A stretch of DNA of 64,000 nt from Seiridium cupressi (Eukaryota; Ascomycota; Sordariomycetes; Amphisphaeriales; Sporocadaceae). The stretch is from assembly GCA_036674765.1 (NCBI GenBank), contig JARVKI010000033.1:186001-250000 (forward strand), given 5' to 3'. Below the pieces are notes generated by a model, which was given only the letters and a program-made list of their open reading frames with translations, ran no database searches and had not been told where the DNA came from. Below, piece by piece: positions 33,936 to 46,485 of the stretch (positions are counted from its first letter, which is position 1; the number at the start of each line of letters is the position of its first letter). The translations under genes and the position numbers were made by a program.

Positions 33936-34134
33936 AGGAGGCGAATGGTTTGCCCCAGCACATGAGCATGCATATATAATGTTGACTCCAGATACCATTA
34001 ATTTTCCGCGCTTTGTACGGCCACAATTTCATCCACCAAAAAAGGGGCTCCGGATCGCAGCCAGTTCAGCATAGGCACACGTTTCAACAGGGTGCCAGGG
34101 CGTTGTGAATAGATTTACTTAACGTATACCTAAT

Positions 34135-34146
34135 ACTAGTACTAGT
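34135..34146. repeat. 12-bp perfect palindrome (actagt twice)
   Basis: ACTAGTACTAGT is both a tandem duplication of a SpeI-type hexamer and a palindrome. Significance unknown. Confidence 0.6.
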
Positions 34147-37100
34147 CTTACCGGCTTTACACAGATGCTTCCCTTAGGCCTGCGTCATCTGGTCTACGCA
34201 ATTATTGTTTTATTGTACCGAATTTCTCGTGTATTCGTTGTCCGTCTCGTGCTCGAACTGACATTTAGTGAAGGTGAATACCCCTTGAAGGTTGCCGGGC
34301 TTTCGGATATGATCTCACTTAGAAGATTTCGAGCAATCTATCTTCTCTGTGATGAATAGCAATATTTTGTGCTGTCATCTAATAGCTCGATGGTAATTAT
34401 GACCACGGAGCCCTAACTGAGCATCTCAATTGACTATTGCCAGGGAGATAGAGGTTTAAGGAGGTCAATGGTGAACAGATAGCTGAAGCTCTTTTGCCGA
34501 GTCCATTTTACCACTACGACAACATTTCAAGGCCTGGCAGCTTCCAAGGCCTGGCTTCTGTCGACTTTCTCCAACAAGGGGACTATGGACCGAGGAACCG
34601 TTTTGGGACACTCTCCGACTATAATTTGCGCACTAGCACCCGGGCTGAACAGTTGCAGATGTGCTGTGAAGCTGAAACCTGTACTTTGTTCACCAGTCGT
34701 GGAATATCGTGTTCATTTCTTATTCCATACCATTTGAGGTGTGATGTGGGCAATGAGATCGAGCATGCTTCTCATGCACAGCGTTATCGGAAGAAAAGTC
34801 AGCAGCACACATGGTGACCGGCAATTTGTCCTCCTTTGACGAAATGTTGGCTGTGTACCTTCCCAAGGGAGCCTACTATCATCCCTAAGGACTAATGGTA
34901 GATTGTGACTAATGTTGTTGTAGATAGATCGGATAAGTGAGGGTATGTTAGGGATAATGGTTGACACGAGGTTTTCTCTTCTTCTTTTTCTTAGATAGTG
35001 TGGTAAATATCATGACTGAGGTTTGGGTTGGACCATGTGAAGTCGAGAAAATCGTTGGAAATAGCGTTGATTATAGACGTGTCATTCTCATTCCAGGATC
35101 ATATTGAAGGAGTATCGGTACAACTTAACTCCTGATGTACCTCACTGCAAGCAGCTGGAACATGGGAAAGGCAGTAAAGTTGATGTCACAGAGAAGAACT
35201 TTGGCTACAACCCAATTCGAATATGCACGCCAAGGATGATATAGTCACTTTAGTATCTCATGAGGAAAGTGAGGCTGCACATGAGGCTTGGAAAGATTAA
35301 CCGACAAGGTGGTCTAATGCCTAGCCTATACTGTCAGCTTGGCGATTTTATGGACCCAGCTATAGACAGCCTTGGTTCTTGCATGATAACAAATTTCAAG
35401 CCTCAAAGTCTGGTAAGGGTCAGACAGAGAATGGTAATATACCCACGGCACACGGTGCTGAAGGCGGAGCTGAGAGTGAGGCGCGGCACACACTATGCTG
35501 GATATGGAACAATCTGATGCCCGCCCTACCGCGGCCTCAGCTGAATTCGGCTGAGCAGCCTGAGATCATCGGCAGGCAACACGAGGAGGCTTTGGGCCTG
35601 AACTTTTTATTTCCTGCAGGCGAGTATGATCCTGGTCAGTCAGCAGGTGGGGCCGATAAGTGAGCGAAAGTCGCGGTCACGACGTCTGCCAATCGCAGTC
35701 GGGTCTGGTGGACAGAGATGAGGGGTGGCTGGGCTGCATTTGCTGCAACGGAGTCTTGGCGCCGCGCAATCACTTTGTGCTGATTGTCTCGTCGGCCGCT
35801 TCTTTGATGTCGAGCTGGCGACGGTTCCCCATGGACAAGGAGGGCTTGCTGTCGGAGAGATGAACTTTAGACCGTTGATCTCCACATCACGCGTTCGCTT
35901 ACCGAAAAGCCGTCGCATAGGCCTGCACGGGGAAATGAGTTCTTCAGCTTCGTCATTACGAGTTCTTTGCGTCTTTGCGCTCCAAGGGCCGAGGCACCGT
36001 GTTGGGGGTAGCGGTGTATATAGTTACAAGAGAATATTGCGTGCTTTGACTTGGGTGTCAGAGTCGACACTAACTAGTATACGGCATGTGGACGGTGCTT
36101 GCTAGTTAGCCACGGCGCGATGGTTTTTGGTCCTGATGCAAGTCGAACATCTCATCGACTGCACGTAAGATATCATCACACCGCACGAGGGACGCAAGTT
36201 CTGCTATTGCGCAACAACGTTGCAGGCGAGGTAAGGCAATGTCGGCTCTTCATCAACGTGCACCTATATGAGGTGCAATTAAGACCTCAGAGCGCAGGGA
36301 TCATCCGTACCACGCAGTCACCGGCAAGGTTTGTGAGTGGTTCTCGTCGGATGTTATCGCTGCCTCGCCCGGCCTACCGCCGGTTCAAGCGTCTCAACGG
36401 CAGCACGTTAGTGGCTTGTTGCTGACCGGGGTGCTTTCGGCCCACGCCCTGCATGAAGGGACTCCCGCTGCTCGCCTAGCACGGAGATCTAAGCTGGAAA
36501 CTTAACGAGATGCAACTGGAACCGAACTGGGTAGTCATGGGGAGAGAGGTTCAGATATTCTTCCACGTCACAAAGGTCCTGATTCGTGATTTACACAGAG
36601 TTGCATGCCTGCAATAATATGGATGTCCTCTGTATAGTGGAACAAAGGAGCTCTCAAGATAGTGTGATTAGTGGATCCTCATAGGTAGCACTCACTGAAT
36701 GTCGAATCTCCATCTCGGACCTACTGCTAGAATGCTTGACAAGTTGGAGGGCAGGCTGACCTGCTCCAGCTGTGCCAGCTGCAAAGATACCATGATTGCA
36801 CAACGGCACGATGCTACCTATCCTGACCAAAGCGCGCAACGGCTAGCCGAGTGAGGGGTCGTCGGGGCGAATAGGGTGTGAGGCTTATGCTGTAGCCCCC
36901 AGCCAAAGTGTGGTGAGCGGTACCGGGAGTGCAACGCGACGATCGCGATGAGGAAGCTCGCGGTATTTTACAAGGCCATGGGCGACTGAGTCAAAATCAA
37001 CCAGTCAGCTCGACACTGATCCATGTTCTGTCGTGGGCGTCAGCCCGTGGGACAAGTGATCGTCGGAGTCTAGAGCATCTGGAAGCTAGGCGAAGCGAGC

Positions 37101-37216
37101 GAAGCATCTGCGACCACGCCACGATTTGGCCTAGTTGAGGAACAACGGGCCTATCAGCTCTTGGTAGCATCTCCATTGCAGTAGGTGGGTTAGCTAGTAC
37201 CGCTATCTGCCTTTGC

Positions 37217-37237
37217 CCTCTCTCTCTCCCTCTCTCA
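37217..37237 (+). repeat. CT-rich tract
   Basis: About 21 nt of C and T only (ccctctctctctccctctctc). Pyrimidine tracts of this kind are common in fungal promoters. Confidence 0.6.
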
Positions 37238-37760
37238 CCTGATCATACCCAGTTGAAGTCCAGTCGCTCGGCGCATGCATGTTCGATAACAGTGTTTAGT
37301 GAACACAGCGGGAACGACAGGAAGCCATCACGTTCCCTAAGAGCGGTGTCGTGAAGTTGTAGGTGTGTACCCTGTTCTGTACTAAGGCGCCATGGCACCT
37401 GAGGGTTGGGGGCGTAGAACGAATCTGGGGTAGAGCAACATGATCTTGTCGCAAACCCAATCACAGCCCGGCTCTCCTCAGGCCGCTCCATAGCATCATT
37501 GCACTGCAGGACCACCCACAGCTCGCTGCAGCTGGACCTCTGGTGCCGCGTCGTGCTCATCCGCTGCGCAGGTGGGCTGACTACTGTAGCTTGTAAGTTT
37601 GTAACTTTCAATGCGGCTGATCACACCCGTCGTCGGCACGCAGTGCCCCCAGGAGGGGTGGTCCCCTGTCCTGACGAGCTGATATTCGCGATCTGCAGAG
37701 GCCGGCAGGCGGGCAAATCTCGAACGATGTTATTGTACCTTTGGGAAATAGTCCAACGTC

Positions 37761-37787
37761 GAAGCTGAGAAAGCTGAGAAAGCTGAA
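37761..37787 (+). repeat. 9-bp tandem repeat (aaagctgag), three copies
   Basis: Three near-exact copies in noncoding sequence; the first and last differ by one base each. Confidence 0.7.
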
Positions 37788-38063
37788 TTGAAACATTTGG
37801 TCGGGGGGGGGTTCCCCCTCGGCAGCGTCCATGGGTACAACGTATGACCAGCCTTGCCGCGCTGGACTGGACTGGAGCGCCGAGGCAAAGCACTCGAGGT
37901 CCGGGGTTGATAGATTGTGCGGTCGAGGCCCCTGGACCGCTGCCGCCGTTGCTGTCTTATGTTATTGCCAGGGATTCCGGGGGTCTGGCAACGTGAGTGG
38001 TTTACACAGATGCACAGTCCGCACACTACCATCGCGGCCAAAGCATCACGCTCTGCCCCGTTA

Positions 38064-38120
38064 CCCCCCGACCCCCGACCCCCGGAGAGACCTTGCTTGC
38101 CTGCTTGCCTGCTTGCATGC
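38064..38120 (+). repeat. two adjacent simple repeats (cccccga)n and (ttgcctgc)n
   Basis: About three units of a 7-bp repeat (38064-38085) are followed by about three units of an 8-bp repeat (38096-38120), about 530 nt upstream of the zinc-finger ATG. Confidence 0.7.
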
Positions 38121-38647
38121 TCCCCGCCGACCCTCGTCGAGGCTGGTGTAGGTAGTTAGGGGATGGTATGTGCTTGTAAGCCTAGCCAATAGCCTTGGCA
38201 GTGTATCTCAATCTGCCGCGGGCTGCTACTCGCCCCACCTGCTTGCTGGGCTGCGATGGAGTACCTTTGCACTGGCGACAATGTTAGTAGCCAATTTGCT
38301 TGGACTTGCGACTCTGGCGAGAGATTGCACAAAAAAAGTTCCCTCTTTCCCCCCACTGAAGGGGTCAGATGTTCTAGCTCTTCCCACACCTCAGACCTGC
38401 AGCCACAGCTTTGCCATTTTATGATATGAGGCAGTGCGATTCAAGCTCTGACCGCCTCACCAACATCTTACATGTGGTGTTGATCATGTCGTCCGGAACT
38501 CGTCGAGCCGCAAATTGCACTTGATGTATGCCAAAGGTCTGCTTTCTTGCTTGGGCGCGCGCGTATGAGTGACGGAGGTGGAGCGACTGAAGTGTGTGAG
38601 GCCCAGACAAGCTTTGGCTGGTGCCGCCGAGCAGCGAGGGAGGGAGA

Positions 38648-41600
38648 ATGGCCACCGACTTATCAATTGAGACTCGACACGATCGTCGCGGCTCGAGGGC
38701 CCTCGACAATGCAGTCGCCTCCAGTTTCGATCCCGCCCTGGACCCTACAATCAAGCAATTGTTTGAGCAACAGGCCGAGATTCAAGCAAAAATAGCGGCA
38801 TTGCTCCCGGCCAAGTATGTTCCCAATTCGAAGCTCGAGCTTGGCATGCTACGCCTCAAGCTGAAAGCACTTGAGGCGTATGCACAAAACCAAAGTGAGT
38901 CTCATAATATCCTCATCATTCTCCGCCGTTTCCCCCTTCCTAGACACTTGCACTGACCCGTTTACGCAGATCTTGCGGGAAAGCCACCAAATTTATCAGA
39001 GGCTGAGGAAGCTCGCGCGCTGCAATATAAGTGCGAGTGCATAGAAAGCTTATTGATAGACCAAGGTGAGGGCTCTCGAGTCCAGCACGTATGACATGAT
39101 TATTGAAAGTAGAACTCTATTAGGCGTGGACATTCTTGATACTAAGTTCCTGGATGCCCTCAAGCTGTACGTTGAGGAGGATGCCCCTTTCGAGTATGGC
39201 GCATGGGTCGACAGGAATGTCTCTCACTACGATCCCGTGTTCCGCAGCTGGAGGATGAGACAATCGCTGCCACTGATCTCACGAAACCAAGCATCTTTTA
39301 AGTGCTGGGACGATCGGTGTGTTTATTATATCTATGGCTTTTCGAACCACGACGACAGGGACCGCCACCTCAAGGAGCACAGATCCCCAGCCCGAGGAGA
39401 CTCAGGCATTTCGGTCGGCAGTGTCATGCCTGTCGTTTTCCCAGACCCAGCAGCGGCACGCTCCTTCGTGTCAGACCAGATTCACAAGAGCCCACCAGTG
39501 GCCCTGCCTCGCCTAACGGTTCCCTCGACCTTGCCACCATTAGCCGCAGTCAGTCAGCCTCGGGACCGGCGTGATCCGCTGGCAAGCTATTCTTTCGTGA
39601 ATGAGTTCCCTTCCCAAGCTCGGGGTTCAGTAGACTCGGAAGTTGACCCGCTCTTGCCGCCCCTGAAACGGAGTCGAGTCGGTCATGGTAGACTGGAGTC
39701 CATTGGCGAGCTGAGACTTCCTCGGGAATCAGGACCTTGCCTACGGTGCAAGGTCCAGGCAAAGCCATGCGATTCCCAGGATAATTGCCACTTCTGTTCC
39801 GAGCCGCCCACGTCGCCAGACGATGACTTTTGGCATGTATTGGGCTGTCAGAGGACGTCGCTAGCTGCCCTAGCTGACTACATGCTGCCAGAATTGCTCT
39901 CACCAAGACAGGTACAAACACCAGTCACATCACCACTGGCGCGGAGGCGAAACATGAACGAATACCTCGAACGGACCTATATCATCAACCCTACAATGGC
40001 TGAATTAGTGAAGACTCATCTGGATTTTGACGATGGGTTCTGGTGGACAGAGGATCTGGCTTCTTTACCAATAGCAAATCCTACTACAGCAACATACGCC
40101 AAGGACCCCGTCGATGGGCCCCCTCCTGTATTGAAGGTTCTAGCGGCAAGCTGGAATGCAGAGGGGATTCCCTTTCAATTTTGGAGCTTATTCCAATTAA
40201 GTGGTTATATGTCAAGAACCCGCGAGGCAGAAAAGCAGGACTATCCAATCTTATATCGAGCGAAATTGCTACTTAGAGAGATCCTCTTCTACGATCTACA
40301 ACAGCCTGAGCCTTCCATAAGGACAGACGTGAACGTGTCGAACGCACAGCTCCTTCCAGACGATATGGACTACGACGGCAGGAATAGGCTGATATATAAT
40401 TGCATGACGCAGTTCCTCCAGTCCTTTGAGAGCAGCACAATGCGTAGAGTCCTTTCCGAGCCGAAAAGCTGGCTGGCCGTCTTCTTTTCGCTGTGCATTT
40501 TCAGCGTCATCCGGACCATTCTGGCAGATTTGGTCTCCACGCCAGCTCGAAATGAACCAGGGCCAGCCCAGGCTGGAGCGGTGTTGCCCCCAGGTGCTCT
40601 GGCCATGCACAGCGTATATAAAGTTCTGGTCAGCGTTTTCGCCTGGTCCACCCCGATGGTACTGGATGATCCGCCTGCAGATTTGGACGACAACGATCGT
40701 TTACTGCTGACAAGCGCTGCCGACGCGCTGCGGAGGGATCATTGGGGAGCTTGGGGCATACATTCAACGAAGGACTTTCTACTGGGCCTTGGTAGTGGTT
40801 ATCTAGCTGATAACCAGGGATTCAATGGATTTTTCAGACAACGAACGCCCATATATAAGCCGATCACCTACCAGCCAGCAGTCTTGCCAAGCCAGATGTT
40901 GGATCCTAGGAAAACAGGATCGGAGTGGCGCCCGATAGAGGCTTGGGGTCCTAGGAACGAGATGGAGCTCACTGCGTCTCCCTACGGTATAGAGTCTTCC
41001 AGGCGCCATACTGTTGGTGAAAGCCCGGCCTTTACTCGAGCCATTTCCAGAGGGCTGGCTTCCCCCACCAAGTTGCGGACCTCGTACCAACGACCGCCAC
41101 TGCGTCGTGTATTTTGCAATAAATGCAACGAATACCCAGAGGGCTTCCGCGGCGAGCATGAGTTGCGCCGACATAACGATGCCAAACATGCAGCCTTGGT
41201 TAAGCGATGGGTATGTACGGAGCCACAAAACCAAAGCGCCGGTGCGCCGCAGCCCATTATACCTTTAATCAAATGCAAAGCTTGTGTCACACAGAAGCGC
41301 TATGGTGCTTATTATAACGCGGCTGCTCATTTGCGGCGCGCACATTTCAACCCCCACCGAGGGGGCAAGGCCAGTGGCGACTGGCCCCCAATGACCATCT
41401 TAAAGGATTGGATGCGGGAGGTGCGCCAGTCCATCGATGTAAACGAGAACGACGACTCGAGTGGGGAAGAAGATAATGATATGAGGATGGTCGAGGAGTA
41501 CACTTTGCCGCGGCAGCCTTCGTTTTCCGAAGCGCCACGACTTGCGCCAGCACCGCTTCCTCAAGGCCAGGGGCAACTGATTGCTCCTTCTATAGCGTCA

Positions 41601-42317
41601 TCGATAGCGCCCTCGTCGCTGGACAGCACTGTTCACAGCAGCCCTATTACGCCCAAAGTTGAGGACAACAGGAACCGATGCCCCCATCCGGACTGTGGAC
41701 GCGTCTTCAAGGACCTTGCGGCGCATATGCTTACACATCAGGAAGAGCGGCCCGAGAAATGTCCCATCGAAACTTGCGAATACCACATCAAGGGCTTTGC
41801 GAGGAAATACGACAAGAACAGGCACGCCCTGACGCACTACAAGGGGACCATGGTCTGTCCGTTCTGTCCCGGGCCCGGAACGGCCTACGAGAAGGCCTTC
41901 AACCGGGCCGACGTATTCAAGCGGCATCTGACTGCCGTCCACAACGTGGAGCAGACGCCGCCCAACAGCCGCAAGATGATCGTAGCCGGCAACAGCTCGC
42001 GCAGCGGCGATGCCCGTTGCTCGATATGCCACGCCCGTTTCACGACCGCGCAGGAGTTCTACGAGCACCTGGACGACTGCGTGCTCAACGTCATCGTGCC
42101 GGCGACCCCGAAGCCGTCGCGAGAGCCGACTTCCATATCGCCGAACAAGGAAGACGAAAAACCTGCTGCCGGCTGGACGGAGGAGGATCCGGGCAGAAGG
42201 AATAAGACCGACGACGACAGCGAAGTACAGGATACCATTGTCGCCACCTCGATTCCCACAGATCGAGGGAGCGAAGACAAGATGGACCTGGATGTTTCGG
42301 ATAAGGATAAGGAGTAG
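38648..42317 (+). CDS. large multi-zinc-finger protein (C2H2 type plus additional Cys clusters)
   Basis: Three exons (38648-38894, 38970-39065, 39124-42317) give 1178 residues; the introns are 75 and 58 nt. Likely a nuclear regulator; target unknown. The N-terminus has a helical region (TIKQLFEQQAEIQAKIAALL). Residues about 115-180 hold GVDILDTKFLDALKLYVEED and YGAWVDRNVSHYDPVFRSW, then a finger-like CWDDRCVYYIYGFSNHDDRD with trailing His. At about 310 a Cys cluster CLRCKVQAKPCDSQDNCHFC resembles a fungal Zn2Cys6 start but lacks its full spacing. A helical middle domain (about 400-700) has no name I know. C-terminal C2H2 units are FCNKCNEYPEGFRGEHELRR, CPHPDCGRVFKDLAAHMLTH, CPIETCEYHIKGFARKYDKN, CPFCPGPGTAYEKAFNR and CSICHARFTTAQEFYEHL. 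The tail is acidic. A 4.7-kb gene-free region lies upstream. Confidence 0.85.
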
Positions 42318-42730
42318 GATTTGGGACCAACTAGGAGTCAAGAGGTCGACAGGACAGGGCTGACCTTGGAGTCATGGGGTGGAAGTGTTGAGAGACAACG
42401 TGCATATACGATTGCCGCGTTCATTCATAGTGATTCCCTTTTGTTTTTATATTTCAAAGCATCTTGTTGCCAATTTCAAACCCATCATCCGATTACAAAA
42501 ACGCCTCGCGTGATGATAATGCAGTGCTGTGCGTCTCTTCAATTCAAGCTATATAGATATGCCGAGTGTGTAAAATACTCGCTAATGCTCATGGTATGTT
42601 TGGGATTTCCGGTTTGGAAATACTCGCTCAGCTTTATTCGCATGGCAATAACCCAAACTCAACCCTATTCACGTCACAGTTCGTTCCTCATATCCCAGTC
42701 AGGCTATCAACAGTCCAGTCCATCCATCGA
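42318..42730. other. convergent intergenic region
   Basis: 413 nt of 3' flank shared by two convergent genes. Nothing recognisable. Confidence 0.4.
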
Positions 42731-44938
42731 TCAATCCTCATCATCGTCCTCATCCACCAAGTTGAGCCCGAGCGACCTCACCGCCATCCTACACCAGTCC
42801 GAGATCTTCTCGGCCCAGTCGTCCAGCACGTCGCTGAAGAACATGAGCATGCGGCCGAAGAAGAACAGGCATATGAAGGAGATGCCGGCCGTGATGCCGA
42901 AGGTGATCCAGTACGTGCTCGAAGTCCACCACTGGAACATGTCCTCGATCTGCACCGAGAAGAAGGACGTGATGAAGCTGATGGGCAGGAAGAAGACGCT
43001 CAGCTTGGCCAGCAGAGTGGCGGAACGGGTGAGGCGTGCGGTGGCGGCTGAGTCTTTCTGCTGGGTCAGGTTGAAGTACTAGGTAGGTAAAGAGATGAGT
43101 CAGCCAATCAGTCATTTATCAATTCAAAACCGAAAAGGGTTTTTGAGTCACCAGGGAATGGACAGAATATGACTTGGCTATTTGTACTCACAGTGGCCTG
43201 CAGCGCGCTGATCTCCTCGATGTGCCCGTCGATCGTATTCAGCATGAATCCCCTTACCCGGTCCCGCAGGCGGTCGAATCGCTGCAATGCTGACGAGGCG
43301 AGAAAGACTTTGCGGTCAGGATCGCTGCTCGTCATGAACGACTCGGAGAGGTTGGTGTCGGTTCGAAACAACATCGAGGCGCGCGGATCCGGTGCAGGAG
43401 AACCAGGCCGGCTTGTGGCGGCCAGGACCTTGCCGATGATAATCATGTAGTTCTCAAACAAGTGCTTCAGGTTGCGCAGGTCTTTGCTGAGGTAGTGGAG
43501 AGGCTGAATGATATCACGGATCTTGACCCGGCTTTTGCGGTCCTGCGGTCATACATTAGCGGATGGTCAGGTGTACAGGAGCTTGAGCAGATACATACAA
43601 CACTAGAAAGAACTTTTGGCGTCTATATCTGGTTAATAAGATTGCAAGTTCCAGGTAGCTGCACAACTTACTAGCTCGGCTAAGATGTGACCGGCCTTCT
43701 TCAGTCGGCCAGCAGCAGAATAATCTTCAAAGAGGTAGTAGAAGAGGTTACTAGTCCCTTCATCCTCTAAGCTAGTCCCCGGGATGACCGCAACCGGCCC
43801 AACATCCGAACGTATCCTAGTGAGGCCCTGCCTGGTCAAGCTTGAGCGGTCCTGCAACTTGCGCAACTCCTGGCGGATGGAATTTTGAGAGAGGGGGCGT
43901 TGGTCGTATAATTTCATCCCATGAAGTGACTGCTGCGCAAGGACGTCGAGTGAGTTGGCTCGTATGGATTTATAGACTGCCTGCTGCCACTCGTCTTTAC
44001 TCCATTCCTTGGGCGCTGATTCGATCTTGGGACTCTCATGCAAGGTAATCACCGTGTCTATGCGACAAATCAGTATACATGTGAATGTACCCGCGGGCTT
44101 TTACCTACGATCATCGCACAGAACAAGCCAGAGCCAGTGTTTTGGGGGCATGAATTCCTCCGGGTCATTCTCAACGCTCATACCTGGCCGATGTGGACGT
44201 TTGTACAACCAATGCGCGCCAACACAAATCGCTGCCATTGTCAATAGAAAGTTCGCGGTAACGAAATGGCCACATACCTTTGTCTGTATGGTCTGTGGAT
44301 GAGTAATTCACTGTATCCTTGAGTAAAAGGTAAAGGTCAATCTCTTCTCCCTCCAACGGAGGTAGTGCACTCGTCGTCGTTGGAGCTGTAGGGCTTGTCG
44401 TCGAAGATCCATCGGTAAGGCCCTTTTCCGGGTCTATCTGCACAGCGGATGCATTCTTGTTTGTCGCGGGAAGGTTCAAAGCAGAAGCTTTTCTGGCAGC
44501 AGCAGATGCGTTCTTCTTCTTGCCAGTGTGGGCAGCATATTGCTGCATTTCTTTGGCATATATCATCAGAGAGATCAGTCGTTGAGAGAAGGCGTATTTG
44601 CTCCCGACCAATTTGACTATTTTCTTATATGCACTCGTATCCCAGATGTTGCTGGACGGATTCGGTCAGCCTCGGCGTTCATTTCAACAGGAAAGCGATG
44701 ATACTCACATCCATCGGATGGGATGATGGCTATCTCGGTCCTCTTTGTTTAGTAGGGTTTCAAATTGTTCTTCCTGGAGATCCCGCACTATCCGCGCATT
44801 GTCGGAGCCGAACTCCAGGACGAAGTTCTGGCAGGTCGTGGCCGCTGCTTCTTTCAGTGTCTCCTCAAAGACTGCCTCGTCGTCAAAGTCCAGCCACGGT
44901 ATATCTGCGGCTGCAGATACTGGCTCTTGGGCAGCCAT
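42731..44938 (-). CDS. CorA-like magnesium-transporter-related membrane protein, GMN motif missing
   Basis: Six exons (44709-44938, 44278-44651, 44109-44183, 43672-44057, 43192-43542, 42731-43078) give 587 residues. Every junction is in phase and regular GT-AG. Introns are 57, 94, 51, 129 and 113 nt. The family is widespread in fungi. The cytosolic part has RWINIWDTSAYKKIVKLVG, GMSVENDPEEFMPPKHWLW, LVLCDDHTVITLHESP and IRDIIQPLHYLSKDLRNLKH. Helical segments before the membrane follow: RFDRLRDRVRGFMLNTIDGH. The pore-side end is NLTQQKDSAATARLTRSATL, then TM1 LLAKLSVFFLPISFITSFFS and TM2 YWITFGITAGISFICLFFFG. At the TM1 end true CorA has YGMN; here it reads FSVQIED. Mg2+ transport is therefore uncertain. 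A low-complexity Ser/Thr/Ala insert lies at about 115-160. Confidence 0.88.
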
Positions 44939-45775
44939 TTTGCGGATGCGATAAGGACCGTCCCAGCTCAAGAAATGGCGATGCAAATAGACATGAGACG
45001 TTTGTCAGTAGGCTGCGAAATCATGAAAGGACAAAATTTGCAAATGCAACATGGCAAAGCAGCGCAAGGCTGTGACACCAGCCCTCCATTGTTGTTGTCA
45101 TCAGCTCCCAGCAGCTGATCTGAGCCATGTGCATGGGCAGCGGTTGATCCCATGTCACGTTAAGCGCCTTCAGAGGCCATGCTGGGGGTTACGGGCCCAG
45201 GCGGTCCCACCGCACTACACTAGCCTTTACTACCCCAATAATAGACATTAGCCCCCAAGCGATAGACACAGGGTCTGCGCATCTACGGCGTCCCGACGAT
45301 GGCCTTTCTTCTTAAGGCAGGATATCATAGGACAGAACAAGCTGTGGTATGATATGGCACGGTAGACTGTCCATCCGAGCACTTATACATGAGGCCATGG
45401 TATGGTGAAAATGCAGCATGTGGAGCTTGGGTGAATCTTGACCCACGACTTGGCCCCCAAAAGACCCCTGCAGCTATGAATGTACATATGCACTGTCGCG
45501 ATTGCCCGATGCCAGTTCCGTCGGCTACATTATCCTGTTATTGCGGTCAGTCACAAGTAACCTAGAAACATAAGATGACTCTAAGAAGACTCCGTTCGGA
45601 TATCTCAGTGACTCAGCGAGGGCGTTGATAAGTTACAGTGTAGATATAAGGTGTCCCGGATTTATGACAGAAACAAACATCATACCTCGAGGTCAATGAA
45701 TGCTCCGTTGTGACTGTATTTGCTAGGCTGGCTGGAGCTGCCCATTTAAGCAATTCCCAAGGACGTAGCATCACC
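44939..45775. other. divergent intergenic region
   Basis: 837 nt between the CorA-like gene (minus) and the acetyltransferase (plus). It holds both promoters. Nothing recognisable. Confidence 0.4.
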
Positions 45776-46485
45776 ATGTCTACAGGAAGCCCGGGATGGG
45801 CCATAAAGAGAATACCAGCCGGCGACGCTGGCTTCGAGTTTTACCTGAAGGAGTACAAGCCCTTCAGATTAAATGCTCTGAAGCAGGATCCCCAGGGTAT
45901 GCGCCAACTATTCGCAACACCCATCCCCACAAAGCCTTAGTCTTTGGTAACACGAGTACAGCGTTTGGCTCAACCTACGCAAAAGAGGTAGCTTTCAAAG
46001 ATGAGGACTGGGGCAGGCGTCTCAGGAATCCCGTTGCAAAGACCTTTGTCGTGGTACGCCTGTGTGACCGACGTATCCTAGCTGCAACCACACTATTCGG
46101 GCCCATGCCAAATGCAGAACTCCTTTCGAACCCAAACCTGGCGTCCGCTACGGCCGGCGCGCACGGCGAGACTGACGTGACGCCCTTGCTATACCAGCTC
46201 ACCGGAGTCTATACACGGGCCGAGGCTCGAGGCCAGGGACTCGGCCAGGCAGTCGTCAAGGTCGCTACCGAGTGCACATATGAGGAAGCACGGGGGCGGG
46301 GCAGAGAGTGCAAGCTGATGGTTGATGTCTACGCGACGAACACGGTAGCCATCGCCTTCTACGAGACGTGCGGGTTCGCGATCCACGGGCCGCGACCGGT
46401 CGACTCGGACTCAGATGACTCTCGCCCGGAACTGCTCATGCAATATCGCGATCCGCACGACGCACATGCAAGCAGCTCGAAATGA
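45776..46485 (+). CDS. GNAT-family N-acetyltransferase
   Basis: Two exons, 45776-45896 and 45962-46485, give 214 residues; the 65-nt intron runs GTATGC...GTACAG. The enzyme transfers acetyl from acetyl-CoA to an amine; the substrate is unknown. The order is the family's: GWAIKRIPAG (first strand), EYKPFRLNALKQDPQAFGST across the splice junction, WGRRLRNPVAKTFVVVRLC, LYQLTGVYTRAEARGQGLGQ with the acetyl-CoA loop RGQGLGQA, VVKVATECTYEEARGRG, and VDVYATNTVAIAFYETCGFA (last strand and helix). It is of normal length with no signal peptide. The short ATG-proximal exon is supported by LNALKQDP, which recurs in this fungal group. Confidence 0.88.

Larger units (their letters stand above)
33936..38647. 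other. 4.7 kb without a supported gene
   Basis: The longest gene-free stretch in the window, upstream of the large zinc-finger gene. Frames up to 126 codons exist but none has a domain or a splice pattern that extends it. It is not clearly AT-rich or RIP-scarred. It holds several simple repeats (34135, 37217, 37761, 38064, 38096). The right part is probably long promoter and leader of the zinc-finger gene; a noncoding transcript is possible but unsupported. Confidence 0.5.
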
